Shown: positions 52,057 through 58,971 of the stretch, in pieces
Layout of the letters: each line of letters begins with the position of its first letter
How positions within the stretch are numbered: position 1 is the stretch's first letter
From: Actinomycetes bacterium
GTDB taxonomy: Bacteria > Actinomycetota > Acidimicrobiia > Acidimicrobiales > Aldehydirespiratoraceae
Length of the DNA stretch: 64,000 nt
Assembly: GCA_024276495.1 (NCBI GenBank)
Contig: JAJRXC010000091.1
Location: 1-64,000 of the forward strand
Reading direction: 5' to 3'
Notes under the pieces: model-generated
Database searches by the model: none
Seen by the model: the letters and a program-made list of their open reading frames with translations, nothing else
What the model was told of the DNA's origin: nothing
Program-made: the position numbers and the translations under genes

Positions 52057-53445
52057 TCACGACATCGACACGGGGTGGCCGCGGGACCGGAGCCGAGCCG
52101 CGAGCGGTGCGCCCAGGGCACTGAGCACGATCAGCAACACCATCACCGAGCGGATCCCATCGGCGACGGAGGACGCCCCGCTCAACAACGCGATCACGAT
52201 CGCGGCCGACATCGTCTGACCGATGTCCTGGATGATCCGATTCATGGCCCCGCCGATACCGAGTCGTTCGCCGGCGACGTTCGCGAGGGCCGCGGACTGG
52301 CAGGCGGCATGGGCGAGGCCGACTCCCACGCCGTAGAGAACGGTGAACGGCACCCACAGTTGGAGGATCCGGGGCTCGTCGCCGACGCCGAGGAACATCC
52401 AGATTCCCGCCGTTGCCATCAGCAGCGAGCCGGGAAGGATCACCGTGCGGTGGCCGCGACGGTCGGCGATGCGGCCGGCGACGATCGACATCGGCCCCGC
52501 CACCGCCGGGATCATCCCGACCGCGAGGCCCGAACGGAGCAGCGAGTATCCCCACCCCTGGTTCATGAGCTGCACGAAGGCGAGGAAGGTGCCGGCGAAG
52601 CTTCCCGCCACGAGGAACGACAGGGCGCTTCCGAGCCGAAAGTCGTGATCGTGAAACAACGGAAGATGCAGGATCGGTTCGGGATGTCCGGCCGATCGAC
52701 GAACGAGCCACACGAGCAGGACGACCGCGACGGTCGCGGCGCCGACCGTTCGACCATCGAGATACCCCCAGTCGTCGCTTTGGACGATGCCCAGGGCGAG
52801 CGCGGCGACGCCGGTCATGAGGAGGATCACGCCGACGAGGTCCGGGGCTCGGCGGATCCGGTCCGGATCGAGGGGCGGTCTCGGAAGCCGCGGCGCGACG
52901 AGAATGAACACGATGACGCCCAGCGGGACGTTGGAGAAGAACGCCCATCGCCAGGTCAGATTGTCGATGAGCGCGCCCCCGACCGCGGGACCGATCGCGA
53001 TCGTGACCCCTCCGATCGCCCCGAGCGCGCCGACCGCGGTGGAGCGCTTCTCGACCGGGAACTCGTCGAGGACCAGGGCCAGCGCGGCCGGCGACTCGAT
53101 CGCCAGACCAGCCGCCTGCACGACCCGGGCGAAGATGAGGAGCTCGATGGTCGGCGAGACGGCGACGAGGGCACTGCCGACGAGAAAGAGTCCGAAACCG
53201 GCGAGGAACGTGTTGGCGCGCCCGAAACGGTCGGCGGCCCAGCCGGCCGGCACGAAGATCGCCGCGGTCGTGATCGAGAACGCGGTCAGGGCCCACGACA
53301 CCGTGGTCGGGCCGGCGTCGAAGGTCTCCTGGATCTCCGCGAAGGCGACGAAGACGAGCGAGAAGTTGAGGGTCGACAGGGCGATCGCCCCGGCGATGAG
53401 CGCGTAGATCCTCCATGGGGATCGGGATCGTGCGTCGTCGGTCAC
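52057..53445 (-). CDS. MFS exporter, DHA2 (EmrB/QacA) type
   Basis: A 462-residue protein with twelve to fourteen membrane helices. The motif A-like region GWAADRFGRANTFLAGFG lies after helix 2, motif B/C-like segments RVVQAAGLAIESPAALALVL and GALGAIGGVTIAIGPAVGGA follow, and the C-terminal half has GRIADRRGHRTV. This order is typical of drug/proton antiporters of the EmrB/QacA group. Export of toxic or amphipathic compounds is likely; the cargo is unknown. The GTG start at 53445 has TAGCCA 6 nt ahead. It is divergent from the hydroxyacyl-CoA dehydrogenase gene. Confidence 0.88.
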   Translation of the reverse strand: MTDDARSRSPWRIYALIAGAIALSTLNFSLVFVAFAEIQETFDAGPTTVSWALTAFSITTAAIFVPAGWAADRFGRANTFLAGFGLFLVGSALVAVSPTIELLIFARVVQAAGLAIESPAALALVLDEFPVEKRSTAVGALGAIGGVTIAIGPAVGGALIDNLTWRWAFFSNVPLGVIVFILVAPRLPRPPLDPDRIRRAPDLVGVILLMTGVAALALGIVQSDDWGYLDGRTVGAATVAVVLLVWLVRRSAGHPEPILHLPLFHDHDFRLGSALSFLVAGSFAGTFLAFVQLMNQGWGYSLLRSGLAVGMIPAVAGPMSIVAGRIADRRGHRTVILPGSLLMATAGIWMFLGVGDEPRILQLWVPFTVLYGVGVGLAHAACQSAALANVAGERLGIGGAMNRIIQDIGQTMSAAIVIALLSGASSVADGIRSVMVLLIVLSALGAPLAARLRSRGHPVSMS

Positions 53446-53481
53446 CCCGGATGGCTACACCGGTCGGCGACGGTGGCGAAA

Positions 53482-53497
53482 TCGAACGGTTGGTCGA
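53482..53497. promoter_or_regulatory. Imperfect LexA-like palindrome between MFS and hydroxyacyl-CoA dehydrogenase genes
   Basis: TCGAAC-GGTT-GGTCGA differs from TCGAAC-N4-GTTCGA at one position. It could bind LexA weakly or be an operator for another regulator; neither adjacent gene is a known SOS gene. Confidence 0.2.
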
Positions 53498-53513
53498 ATC
53501 GGGCCCGGTGGGG

Positions 53514-53519
53514 GAGACT
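53514..53519 (+). promoter_or_regulatory. GAGACT -10-like element of the hydroxyacyl-CoA dehydrogenase gene
   Basis: GAGACT followed by 6 bases and ATG 53526; one base away from the recurring CAGACT. Confidence 0.3.
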
Positions 53520-53525
53520 TGGGTC

Positions 53526-54263
53526 ATGAGCGAACGAATCGGAGTGATGGGTGCCGGGGTCATGGGGTCGGGCATCGCCCAGGTCCTCGCGATCTCCGGC
53601 CATGAGGTCATCTGCCGGGACCTGAGCGAGGAGGTCCTCGAGATGGCCCGTTCCGGTGTCGACACCGGACGTTTCGGTGTCAAAAGCGCGGTGGAGCGGG
53701 GAAAGCTGACCATCGAGGAAGCCGACGCCGCCCTCGGCCGGTTGTCGTTCACGACCGACCTCGACGCGGCGGTCGACGTCGACTTGATCATCGAGGCCAT
53801 CCCGGAGGATCTCGGCCTGAAGATGCGGTTCTGGCGGGACCTCGACGCGATCGCCCCCCAGTCGACGATATTCGCCAGCAACTCCTCGGGCTTCTCGGTG
53901 GCGGCGATGGCGGCCGGGACCGAGCGTCCCGACCGGTTCATCGGCTGGCACTGGGCCTCACCGGCGCCGGTCATGAAGCTCGCCGAGATCGTTCGGGGGC
54001 CGCAGACCAGCGACTCGACGGTCGACACCGTGGTCCGCCTCGCGGCCGCGGCGGGCAAGAACCCGGTGGTCGTGAAGGACACCGACCGATCATGGGGCTA
54101 TGTCGCGAACCGTGTGTACTTCGCCATGATGCGCGAGGCCGACCGGGTCGTGGCCGAAGGGGTGGCCGATCGTGAACAGGTCGATCAGCTGATGCGCGAC
54201 TGCTTCCGCTGGCCGTCGGGCCCCTACGGCATGGTCGCCGGCGCCGGATCAGGCTGGTCCTGA
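53526..54263 (+). CDS. 3-hydroxyacyl-CoA dehydrogenase family protein
   Basis: A 245-residue NAD-dependent enzyme. It starts RIGVMGAGVMGSGIAQVLAI, the GxGxMGxG Rossmann motif; SNSSGFSVAAMAA and GWHWASPAPVMKLAEIVRG carry the catalytic region with its His and Glu partner. It oxidises 3-hydroxyacyl-CoA to 3-ketoacyl-CoA in fatty-acid degradation. Usual members are about 280-290 residues; this one stops soon after CFRWPSGPYGMV, so the C-terminal helical domain is short. It is followed after two bases by the GlsB-type gene and fits with the acyl-CoA dehydrogenase, ligase and hydratase-like genes elsewhere in the window. Confidence 0.85.
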   Translation: MSERIGVMGAGVMGSGIAQVLAISGHEVICRDLSEEVLEMARSGVDTGRFGVKSAVERGKLTIEEADAALGRLSFTTDLDAAVDVDLIIEAIPEDLGLKMRFWRDLDAIAPQSTIFASNSSGFSVAAMAAGTERPDRFIGWHWASPAPVMKLAEIVRGPQTSDSTVDTVVRLAAAAGKNPVVVKDTDRSWGYVANRVYFAMMREADRVVAEGVADREQVDQLMRDCFRWPSGPYGMVAGAGSGWS

Positions 54264-54265
54264 GC

Positions 54266-54523
54266 TTGGGCTGGCTGTCGTGGATCCTGCCCGGGCTCAT
54301 CGTCGGGCTCGTCGCCCGGGCGGTGGTGCCGACGGGGCACCGGTTCGGCTGCCTGGGCACGATCCTGTTGGGCATCCTCGGGTCGTTCGTCGGTGGTCTG
54401 ATCGGTTCGGTGTTGTCGGGTGACGGGTTCGAGTTGAGCCCGTCCGGCTGGATCGGTTCGGCTCTCGGGGCAGTCGTCATCCTCGTCGTCCTGCGATCCC
54501 TCGATCGGTCCGAATCCCGTTGA
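54266..54523 (+). CDS. GlsB/YeaQ/YmgE family membrane protein
   Basis: An 85-residue protein with three membrane helices and the family pattern GWLSWILPGLIVGLVARAVV, GCLGTILLGILGSFVGGLIG and WIGSALGAVVILVVLRSL. These small proteins are linked to stress responses in other bacteria, without a defined activity. The start is TTG at 54266, rare here, and is inferred because the family N-terminus begins exactly there and no ATG or GTG fits. It begins 2 bases after the dehydrogenase stop, so it is probably co-transcribed. Confidence 0.85.
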   Translation: MGWLSWILPGLIVGLVARAVVPTGHRFGCLGTILLGILGSFVGGLIGSVLSGDGFELSPSGWIGSALGAVVILVVLRSLDRSESR

Positions 54524-54559
54524 CGGGAACCATCTCGGGTGGTCCGGCGTTGACCGACC

Positions 54560-55189
54560 ATGCGTTCGTTCCTTTCCCGAAACCTGAAGTTGCTCATCCC
54601 GATCGGTGTGGTGCTGACGGCGGCCGCCGTCTACCTCGCGTTCTTCGTCTTCGGGATCCAGACCCTCGTGATCGACGACAAGGTCGACGAGGCCGGCCCG
54701 GTCTTCGACTCCGGTGCAGCCGCCGAGGTGCGCGACGACCTGCCCGCGGCACCGGTGGGGACCGACGACCCGCCCGCGGCACCGGCGGTGAGCGAGGAAG
54801 CTCCCGCGGCACCGGCAGCGAGCGAGGAAGCTCCCGCGGCGACGGTGCCTGAGGTGCGCACACTCGTCTCGGGCACCTTCGTCGATCGGAGCCATCCCGC
54901 CACGGGAACGGCTGCCGTCCTGGGTGATGGCACCGGTCAGCGGTTCCTCCGGTTCGAAGACTTCGCCACCGACAACGGCCCGGACCTGAACGTCTACCTG
55001 TCGGCCGCACCGGCGGACGCGGATGCCGGGGAGTTCGACGACGACTTCGTCGACCTCGGGGATCTCGTGGGCAACATCGGGAACCAGAACTACGAGATAC
55101 CGGCCGATGTCGACCTGGAACGCTACTCCACGGTCGTGATCTGGTGCGTGCGATTCGGCGTGGCCTTCGGTGCCGCCGACCTGACGTGA
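54560..55189 (+). CDS. DM13 domain membrane-anchored protein
   Basis: A 209-residue protein. A single N-terminal helix (LKLLIPIGVVLTAAAVYLAF) anchors it. An Ala/Pro/Glu-rich linker (residues about 60-97) carries a 10-residue repeat. The C-terminal DM13 domain reads SGTFVDRSHPATGTAAVLGD, FLRFEDFATDNGPDLNVYLS, NIGNQNYEIPADVDLERYST and VVIWCVRFGVAFGAADL with the conserved Cys. DM13 is proposed to bind a redox cofactor via that Cys, linked to electron transfer outside the cell. Substrate unknown. It lies 36 bases after the GlsB-type gene. Confidence 0.85.
   Translation: MRSFLSRNLKLLIPIGVVLTAAAVYLAFFVFGIQTLVIDDKVDEAGPVFDSGAAAEVRDDLPAAPVGTDDPPAAPAVSEEAPAAPAASEEAPAATVPEVRTLVSGTFVDRSHPATGTAAVLGDGTGQRFLRFEDFATDNGPDLNVYLSAAPADADAGEFDDDFVDLGDLVGNIGNQNYEIPADVDLERYSTVVIWCVRFGVAFGAADLT
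54741..54840 (+). repeat. 30-bp tandem repeat in the DM13 linker
   Basis: Units starting about 54741, 54771 and 54801 share CCCGCGGCACCGG, and a fourth partial copy starts at 54831. The second and third are nearly identical (GAGCGAGGAAG at their ends). They encode the APAASEEAP-type repeat, so linker length may vary between strains. Confidence 0.75.
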
Positions 55190-55199
55190 CCGAAGGGGC

Positions 55200-55205
55200 T
55201 ACCGT
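55200..55205 (+). promoter_or_regulatory. -10 element of the AlkD-like gene
   Basis: TACCGT is followed by 6 bases and ATG 55212, so the gene can be transcribed as a leaderless message apart from the DM13 gene. Confidence 0.4.
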
Positions 55206-55211
55206 CGGGTC

Positions 55212-55901
55212 ATGGAACTCGACGAGGTGATGACGGCGCTCAAGGCCGAGGGAACCGAGCAGAACCGCACCGCCTACGCCCGCCACGGCGCGCACGAGCC
55301 GATGTTCGGGGTCAGCCATGCCGCCCTGGCCGCGCTCGAACGCACGATCAAGACCGATCACGAGCTCGGCCTTGCCCTGTGGGCCACCGGCAATCACGAC
55401 GCCCGGATGCTGGCCGCGAAGGTGGTCGACTCCGACCGGTTCACCGCGAAGCTCGCCGACTCGTGGGTGCGTGACGCCGACAACCATCTCGTGGCCGGCG
55501 CGGTGGCCGACGTGGTCGCTCGGTCGCCGGTGGCCCGATCACGTTCCGACGCGTGGCGTGACCGACTGGGGGAGTGGCCGGCGAGCGCCGGTTGGGGAAT
55601 CGTCGCCCGGACCTGCGAGATCGAAGACGAGTGGACCATCGCGGAGCTTCGCGCCCTGCTCCGCCAGATCGAACAGGAGATCCACGACCGTCCCAATCGG
55701 GTCCGCCACGAGATGAACATGGCGGTCATCGCGATCGCGCTGCGAAACGCGGCGCTCCAGCGTCAGGCGATGTCGGCAGCCCGCAGGATCGGCACGGTCG
55801 ACGTCGACCACGGGGAGACGAACTGCACGACCCCCGACGCGGTGGAGTACATCGACAAGACGGTGGGCTACCGGCATCGACGGGCGGTCAGATCCGGCTG
55901 A
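55212..55901 (+). CDS. DNA alkylation repair protein (AlkD-like, HEAT-repeat)
   Basis: A 229-residue all-helical protein of the AlkC/AlkD-type DNA glycosylase superfamily. It reads VMTALKAEGTEQNRTAYARH, then GHELGLALW-like helices with LALWATGNHDARMLAAKVVD, NHLVAGAVADVVARS and RPNRVRHEMNMAVIAIALRN. These match the HEAT-like repeats of AlkD-type proteins that excise bulky cationic alkylated bases. The catalytic Asp/Trp set was not assigned with certainty. It converges with, and overlaps by 14 bases, a second base-excision glycosylase gene, pointing to a small alkylation-repair locus. Confidence 0.8.
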   Translation: MELDEVMTALKAEGTEQNRTAYARHGAHEPMFGVSHAALAALERTIKTDHELGLALWATGNHDARMLAAKVVDSDRFTAKLADSWVRDADNHLVAGAVADVVARSPVARSRSDAWRDRLGEWPASAGWGIVARTCEIEDEWTIAELRALLRQIEQEIHDRPNRVRHEMNMAVIAIALRNAALQRQAMSAARRIGTVDVDHGETNCTTPDAVEYIDKTVGYRHRRAVRSG

Positions 55902-56784
55902 TGTCGTAGCGGAACGGGTCCGGCCGGTGGCGGGCGGGTCCGCGTCCGGCCGCCTTGACGAGTCGAACGACTCGCTGGCGATGGCCGGCGTACGGCTCCA
56001 GCGCATCGAGCATCTCGTCGTCGCCGCCCTCGATCCCGGTCAGGGCATGGGTGATGAAGCGGGGCATGTGGAGGTCACCGACGGGGACGGCGTCGGCGTC
56101 GCCGCCGGCGACGGCGGTGGTCAGCCCGGCGCTCCAGGGTCCGATCCCGGGGAGTCGTCGAAGCCAGGCGTCGGCGGTCGGGCCGGGGACCTCGGCGAGG
56201 CGTTCCAGACGGTCGGCGTGGGTGGCGGCGATTCGAAGCACACGGGCTCGGCTGCGTTCGATCCCCATCCGGTGGAGCTCGTGGTCGCTCAGTCGCAGGA
56301 TCGCGGCCGGGGTCGGGAACGGGTTCGCGGGGCCGACCGGGGTCGGCGTTCCGTGGTGGCGTGACAGCTTCTCACGGCTGGCCGACGCATCGGCGCGCAC
56401 CACCCGTTGGCCGATGACGCTCGTGGCCAGGGCCTCGTACCAGCGGCCGGTCGCCCCGATGCGAACCGCGTCGAACCGGTCGACGAGTCGGCGAAGCAGC
56501 CGATGCTCGGGCCGGAATCCGTCGGGGTCGTCGTCCGCGCCGAGCAGGGCAGGGAGCCGGCTGAACGCCCAGTCGGTCCCGGGGCCCCAGCCGTCGGCTC
56601 GAACCATGCCGTCGCGGGAACGGAACGCGACGGTCGCGGCGCCGTGGGGTGTCTCGGTGCTCCACCAGTAGACGCCGGCTCGGCGGCGGATGGTCTTGGC
56701 CCCCATCACCGCGAACTCGATGTCGAGACGATGACCGGGCCGGTAGGTCATCGACGCGCTCGGTTCGGGGGCTGGTGGGCTCAC
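55888..56784 (-). CDS. HhH-GPD DNA glycosylase (AlkA-like)
   Basis: A 298-residue protein. The N-terminal half has a beta-rich AlkA-like part. The helix-hairpin-helix lies in LRRLPGIGPWSAGLTTAVA and the catalytic Asp is in AVPVGDLHMPRF. The helical segment RWYEALATSVIGQRVVRADA is typical of the fold. It removes 3-methyladenine-type lesions by base excision. The GTG start at 56784 is taken from the open frame, with CATGAT 6 nt ahead. There is no sign of an Ada regulatory domain. It overlaps the AlkD-like gene tail to tail. Confidence 0.85.
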   Translation of the reverse strand: MSPPAPEPSASMTYRPGHRLDIEFAVMGAKTIRRRAGVYWWSTETPHGAATVAFRSRDGMVRADGWGPGTDWAFSRLPALLGADDDPDGFRPEHRLLRRLVDRFDAVRIGATGRWYEALATSVIGQRVVRADASASREKLSRHHGTPTPVGPANPFPTPAAILRLSDHELHRMGIERSRARVLRIAATHADRLERLAEVPGPTADAWLRRLPGIGPWSAGLTTAVAGGDADAVPVGDLHMPRFITHALTGIEGGDDEMLDALEPYAGHRQRVVRLVKAAGRGPARHRPDPFRYDISRI

Positions 56785-56830
56785 CTGATCATCATGGCCG
56801 GGACCGCGGCGGTCCGGGGGTGGGAATCGG

Positions 56831-57226
56831 TCATGGGGTCGGGAAGAACGCGCGATCGGCGAAGAGCTCGTCGGTGTAGTCGAGAATCTCCCGATCGGTG
56901 GGGTCGTCGAGACCCCATTGCTCGGCGGCGTCGGCGATGGCCCCGCGGGTCACCGGGCCCCAGGTTCCGTCGACATCGGTGGTGACATCGAGAAAACCCG
57001 CCAGGGCGAGTTGGAACTGGAGACGAACGAGCTCCTCGTCGGTCAGTTCTGCTTCGACGGTCTCGGCATCGATCGTCAACTCGACATGGTCCTCGGCCGA
57101 CTCGGCGACCACGGCGCCGTTCTCCCCGAACGCCTCGCTGAGGGTCGGCGCGGCGAGCTTCGTCATGCCCCAGAGGGCGACCAGAAGAAGACCGAGGAGA
57201 GCGAAACCTTGGATGTGAGTGCGCAT
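56831..57226 (-). CDS. Exported small protein with a peptidoglycan-binding-like segment
   Basis: A 131-residue protein. The N-terminal helix GFALLGLLLVALWGMTKLAA is a signal anchor. An acidic stretch (residues about 35-65) follows, then LQFQLALAGFLDVTTDVDGT and WGPVTRGAIADAAEQWGLDD, which resembles the PG_binding_1 pattern (LQ-L---G----DG-WG--T--A). That domain binds cell-wall or other ligands. The ATG at 57226 has GAGG 8 nt ahead. The 111-base gap upstream includes a 10-bp palindrome and an A/T-rich patch unusual for this region. Confidence 0.6.
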   Translation of the reverse strand: MRTHIQGFALLGLLLVALWGMTKLAAPTLSEAFGENGAVVAESAEDHVELTIDAETVEAELTDEELVRLQFQLALAGFLDVTTDVDGTWGPVTRGAIADAAEQWGLDDPTDREILDYTDELFADRAFFPTP

Positions 57227-57302
57227 GGGGGATGCCTCGCAAAAAGAGAGTCGCATCCAAGACGGCCGCGAACACATCAAGGTTCCCGATCGTCACCAAC
57301 CT

Positions 57303-57312
57303 GCAACGTTGC
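57303..57312. promoter_or_regulatory. Palindrome GCAACGTTGC upstream of the small exported protein gene
   Basis: A perfect 10-bp palindrome in the 111-base gap between the exported protein start and the end of the dehydrogenase-like gene. It may be an operator; the gap also has GTAC repeats flanking TGAAACAG. Confidence 0.2.
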
Positions 57313-57337
57313 GCAGTGTACTGAAACAGGTACGGCC

Positions 57338-58432
57338 TCAGGGTCGGGGGTCGCGCGTCGCCACGGCGGCCCCGAGACCGCCACCCACCACCGGCGCGAG
57401 GTCGAGCGTGCCGAGCACGCCGTTCGGCGCGGCGACCAACGCCGGGATCACGTTGACCAGTCGGGCTGCGGCCGTCGCGTTTCCGCCGTCGGCGGGATTG
57501 TCCGAACCGTCGGTGGCGTGGATCGACATCTCGATCCGCGGGCGACCCTCGATGATCAGACGATGCTCACCGGCTCTCCCGTCGACCGGGGCTCGCCACT
57601 CGGGTGCCACCCCCGGGGCGATCCGGGTGATGTGCTCGATCACGAGACGGGGTTCGCCGGCGACGATTCCGGCGAGCTCGAAACGAAAAGCGCCCTGGGT
57701 TCCTCGCTCGAAGCGACCCTGGACCGTGTCGACCGCCTCGGTGAGCTCCCGCCGTTCGATCGATTCGGTGATGTCGTCGAGCTCGACCCCGAGCCCTTCG
57801 GCGAGGGTGTGCAACATCGGACCCCAGATCATCGTGGGCACGGTGGGGATCAGCATCGGTGGCACGTCGTCGAGCGGCTTCCCGAAACCGATCACGTCCC
57901 GCACGATCTCGGGGGCGTCGTACGTCGAGTAGTCGAAGAGCTCCTGCATCCGGATCTCGTCGATGCGGCCGCTGACCCCGCTGATGAGCAGGGGCAAGAT
58001 GTCGTGCATCCAGCCGGGATCGATTCCGGACACGTAGAAGCTGGTCGAGCCCTCGCGGCAGGCCGCCTCGACCTTCTCACGCAGGCGCCGGTTGGCGGTG
58101 GCCGGATGGAGAAGCCCGAAGATCGATGGAGTGACGACGTGCGCGCCGCCTCGCAGGCACCGCACGATGTCGGCCAACGCCTCGTCGGGTCGGGTGTCAC
58201 CGGTCGCCGCGTAGACGACCGCTCCCGGGGCCCGGGCGAGGACCGCATCGACATCGTCGGTGGCGGCCACGCCGGTTGGCGCCACGTCGGCGAGCTCTCC
58301 CGCGTCGCGGCCGACCTTCGCACGGTCGTGAACCACCACGTCGACGAGATCGAGCGCCCGGTGGGCGAGAACGGAACGGATCGCGGTGCGGCCGATGTTG
58401 CCGGTACCCCAGACCGCGACCGGGATGTTCAC
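57338..58432 (-). CDS. Dihydrodipicolinate-reductase-like NAD(P)-dependent protein
   Basis: A 364-residue protein. The Rossmann motif VAVWGTGNIGRTAIRSVLAH opens it, and YAATGDTRPDEALADIVRCL follows in the place of the dapB nucleotide region. The C-terminal part has VSGIDPGWMHDILPLLISGV, like the amine-dehydrogenase / DapB-fold group of actinobacteria. It is not a classic DapB, which is about 270 residues. Substrate unknown. The GTG start at 58432 overlaps the flavodoxin stop by 4 bases, so the two are coupled, which hints that they share a redox partner role. Confidence 0.8.
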   Translation of the reverse strand: MNIPVAVWGTGNIGRTAIRSVLAHRALDLVDVVVHDRAKVGRDAGELADVAPTGVAATDDVDAVLARAPGAVVYAATGDTRPDEALADIVRCLRGGAHVVTPSIFGLLHPATANRRLREKVEAACREGSTSFYVSGIDPGWMHDILPLLISGVSGRIDEIRMQELFDYSTYDAPEIVRDVIGFGKPLDDVPPMLIPTVPTMIWGPMLHTLAEGLGVELDDITESIERRELTEAVDTVQGRFERGTQGAFRFELAGIVAGEPRLVIEHITRIAPGVAPEWRAPVDGRAGEHRLIIEGRPRIEMSIHATDGSDNPADGGNATAAARLVNVIPALVAAPNGVLGTLDLAPVVGGGLGAAVATRDPRP

Positions 58433-58887
58433 GCGTCGGCGTCGGCTTGGGCGTTGACGCCGAGCCGGGCCTGGGCCTCGTCGAGCGCGGCGATCGTGAA
58501 CGCGGCGATGCCTTCGGGAAGCCGGGAGCGTTTGAAGAGGTTGCCGCCGATCCAGTCGCCCCCGCGGAGCTTGACGACGTCGGCCAGGCCGTCGAGGACC
58601 TTTCCGGCATGGATGGCGTAGGTGAGAAAGCCCGCGGTGGGCTTTCCCCAGATGCCGGGGAGATCGAGGAGGCGACCCGCGTCGCCCGGTCGGTGACCGG
58701 CGATGACGATGCCATCGGTCCAGGTGCCCACGAAAACGAGGTCGGCCTCCTTCAAGAAGTCGAGGTTGACCTTGCGGGTGGGCCACACGCCGACCTCATG
58801 GCCCAGCTCCTGGGCGGCCGCAGCGATCATCTCGGCGGCACGGGCGGTGTTGCCGGTTCGGCTTTCGTAGACGACGGCGACCTTCAC
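58429..58887 (-). CDS. Flavodoxin-like protein
   Basis: A 152-residue FMN-binding protein. The phosphate-binding loop is YESRTGNTARAAEMIA (T/S-x-T-G-x-T type). The first aromatic-loop region reads FVGTWTDGIVIAGHRPG, and the second lies in AGFLTYAIHAGK. Flavodoxins carry single electrons between redox enzymes. A GGGGAA region stands before ATG 58887. It precedes the DapB-like gene with a GTGA overlap. It is not accompanied by its reductase in this window. Confidence 0.85.
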   Translation of the reverse strand: MKVAVVYESRTGNTARAAEMIAAAAQELGHEVGVWPTRKVNLDFLKEADLVFVGTWTDGIVIAGHRPGDAGRLLDLPGIWGKPTAGFLTYAIHAGKVLDGLADVVKLRGGDWIGGNLFKRSRLPEGIAAFTIAALDEAQARLGVNAQADADA

Positions 58888-58971
58888 GGGGAACTCCTGG
58901 GAAACGGGACTGAGGACCGGGTACCGGTGCGGTGATCCTTGCAGCTTCGCGCCGCGTTCGCACGGTCCGGC

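Noticed and set aside
53482-53497. Second SOS box
   Set aside because: One half-site is mismatched and the neighbours are not repair genes; kept only as a low-confidence site.
50401-53529. A 1042-residue plus-strand open frame
   Set aside because: Antisense shadow of the helicase and MFS genes, which carry clear motifs on the minus strand.
51563-54082. An 839-residue minus-strand open frame
   Set aside because: Out-of-frame reading across the helicase, MFS and (antisense) hydroxyacyl-CoA dehydrogenase genes; no motifs.
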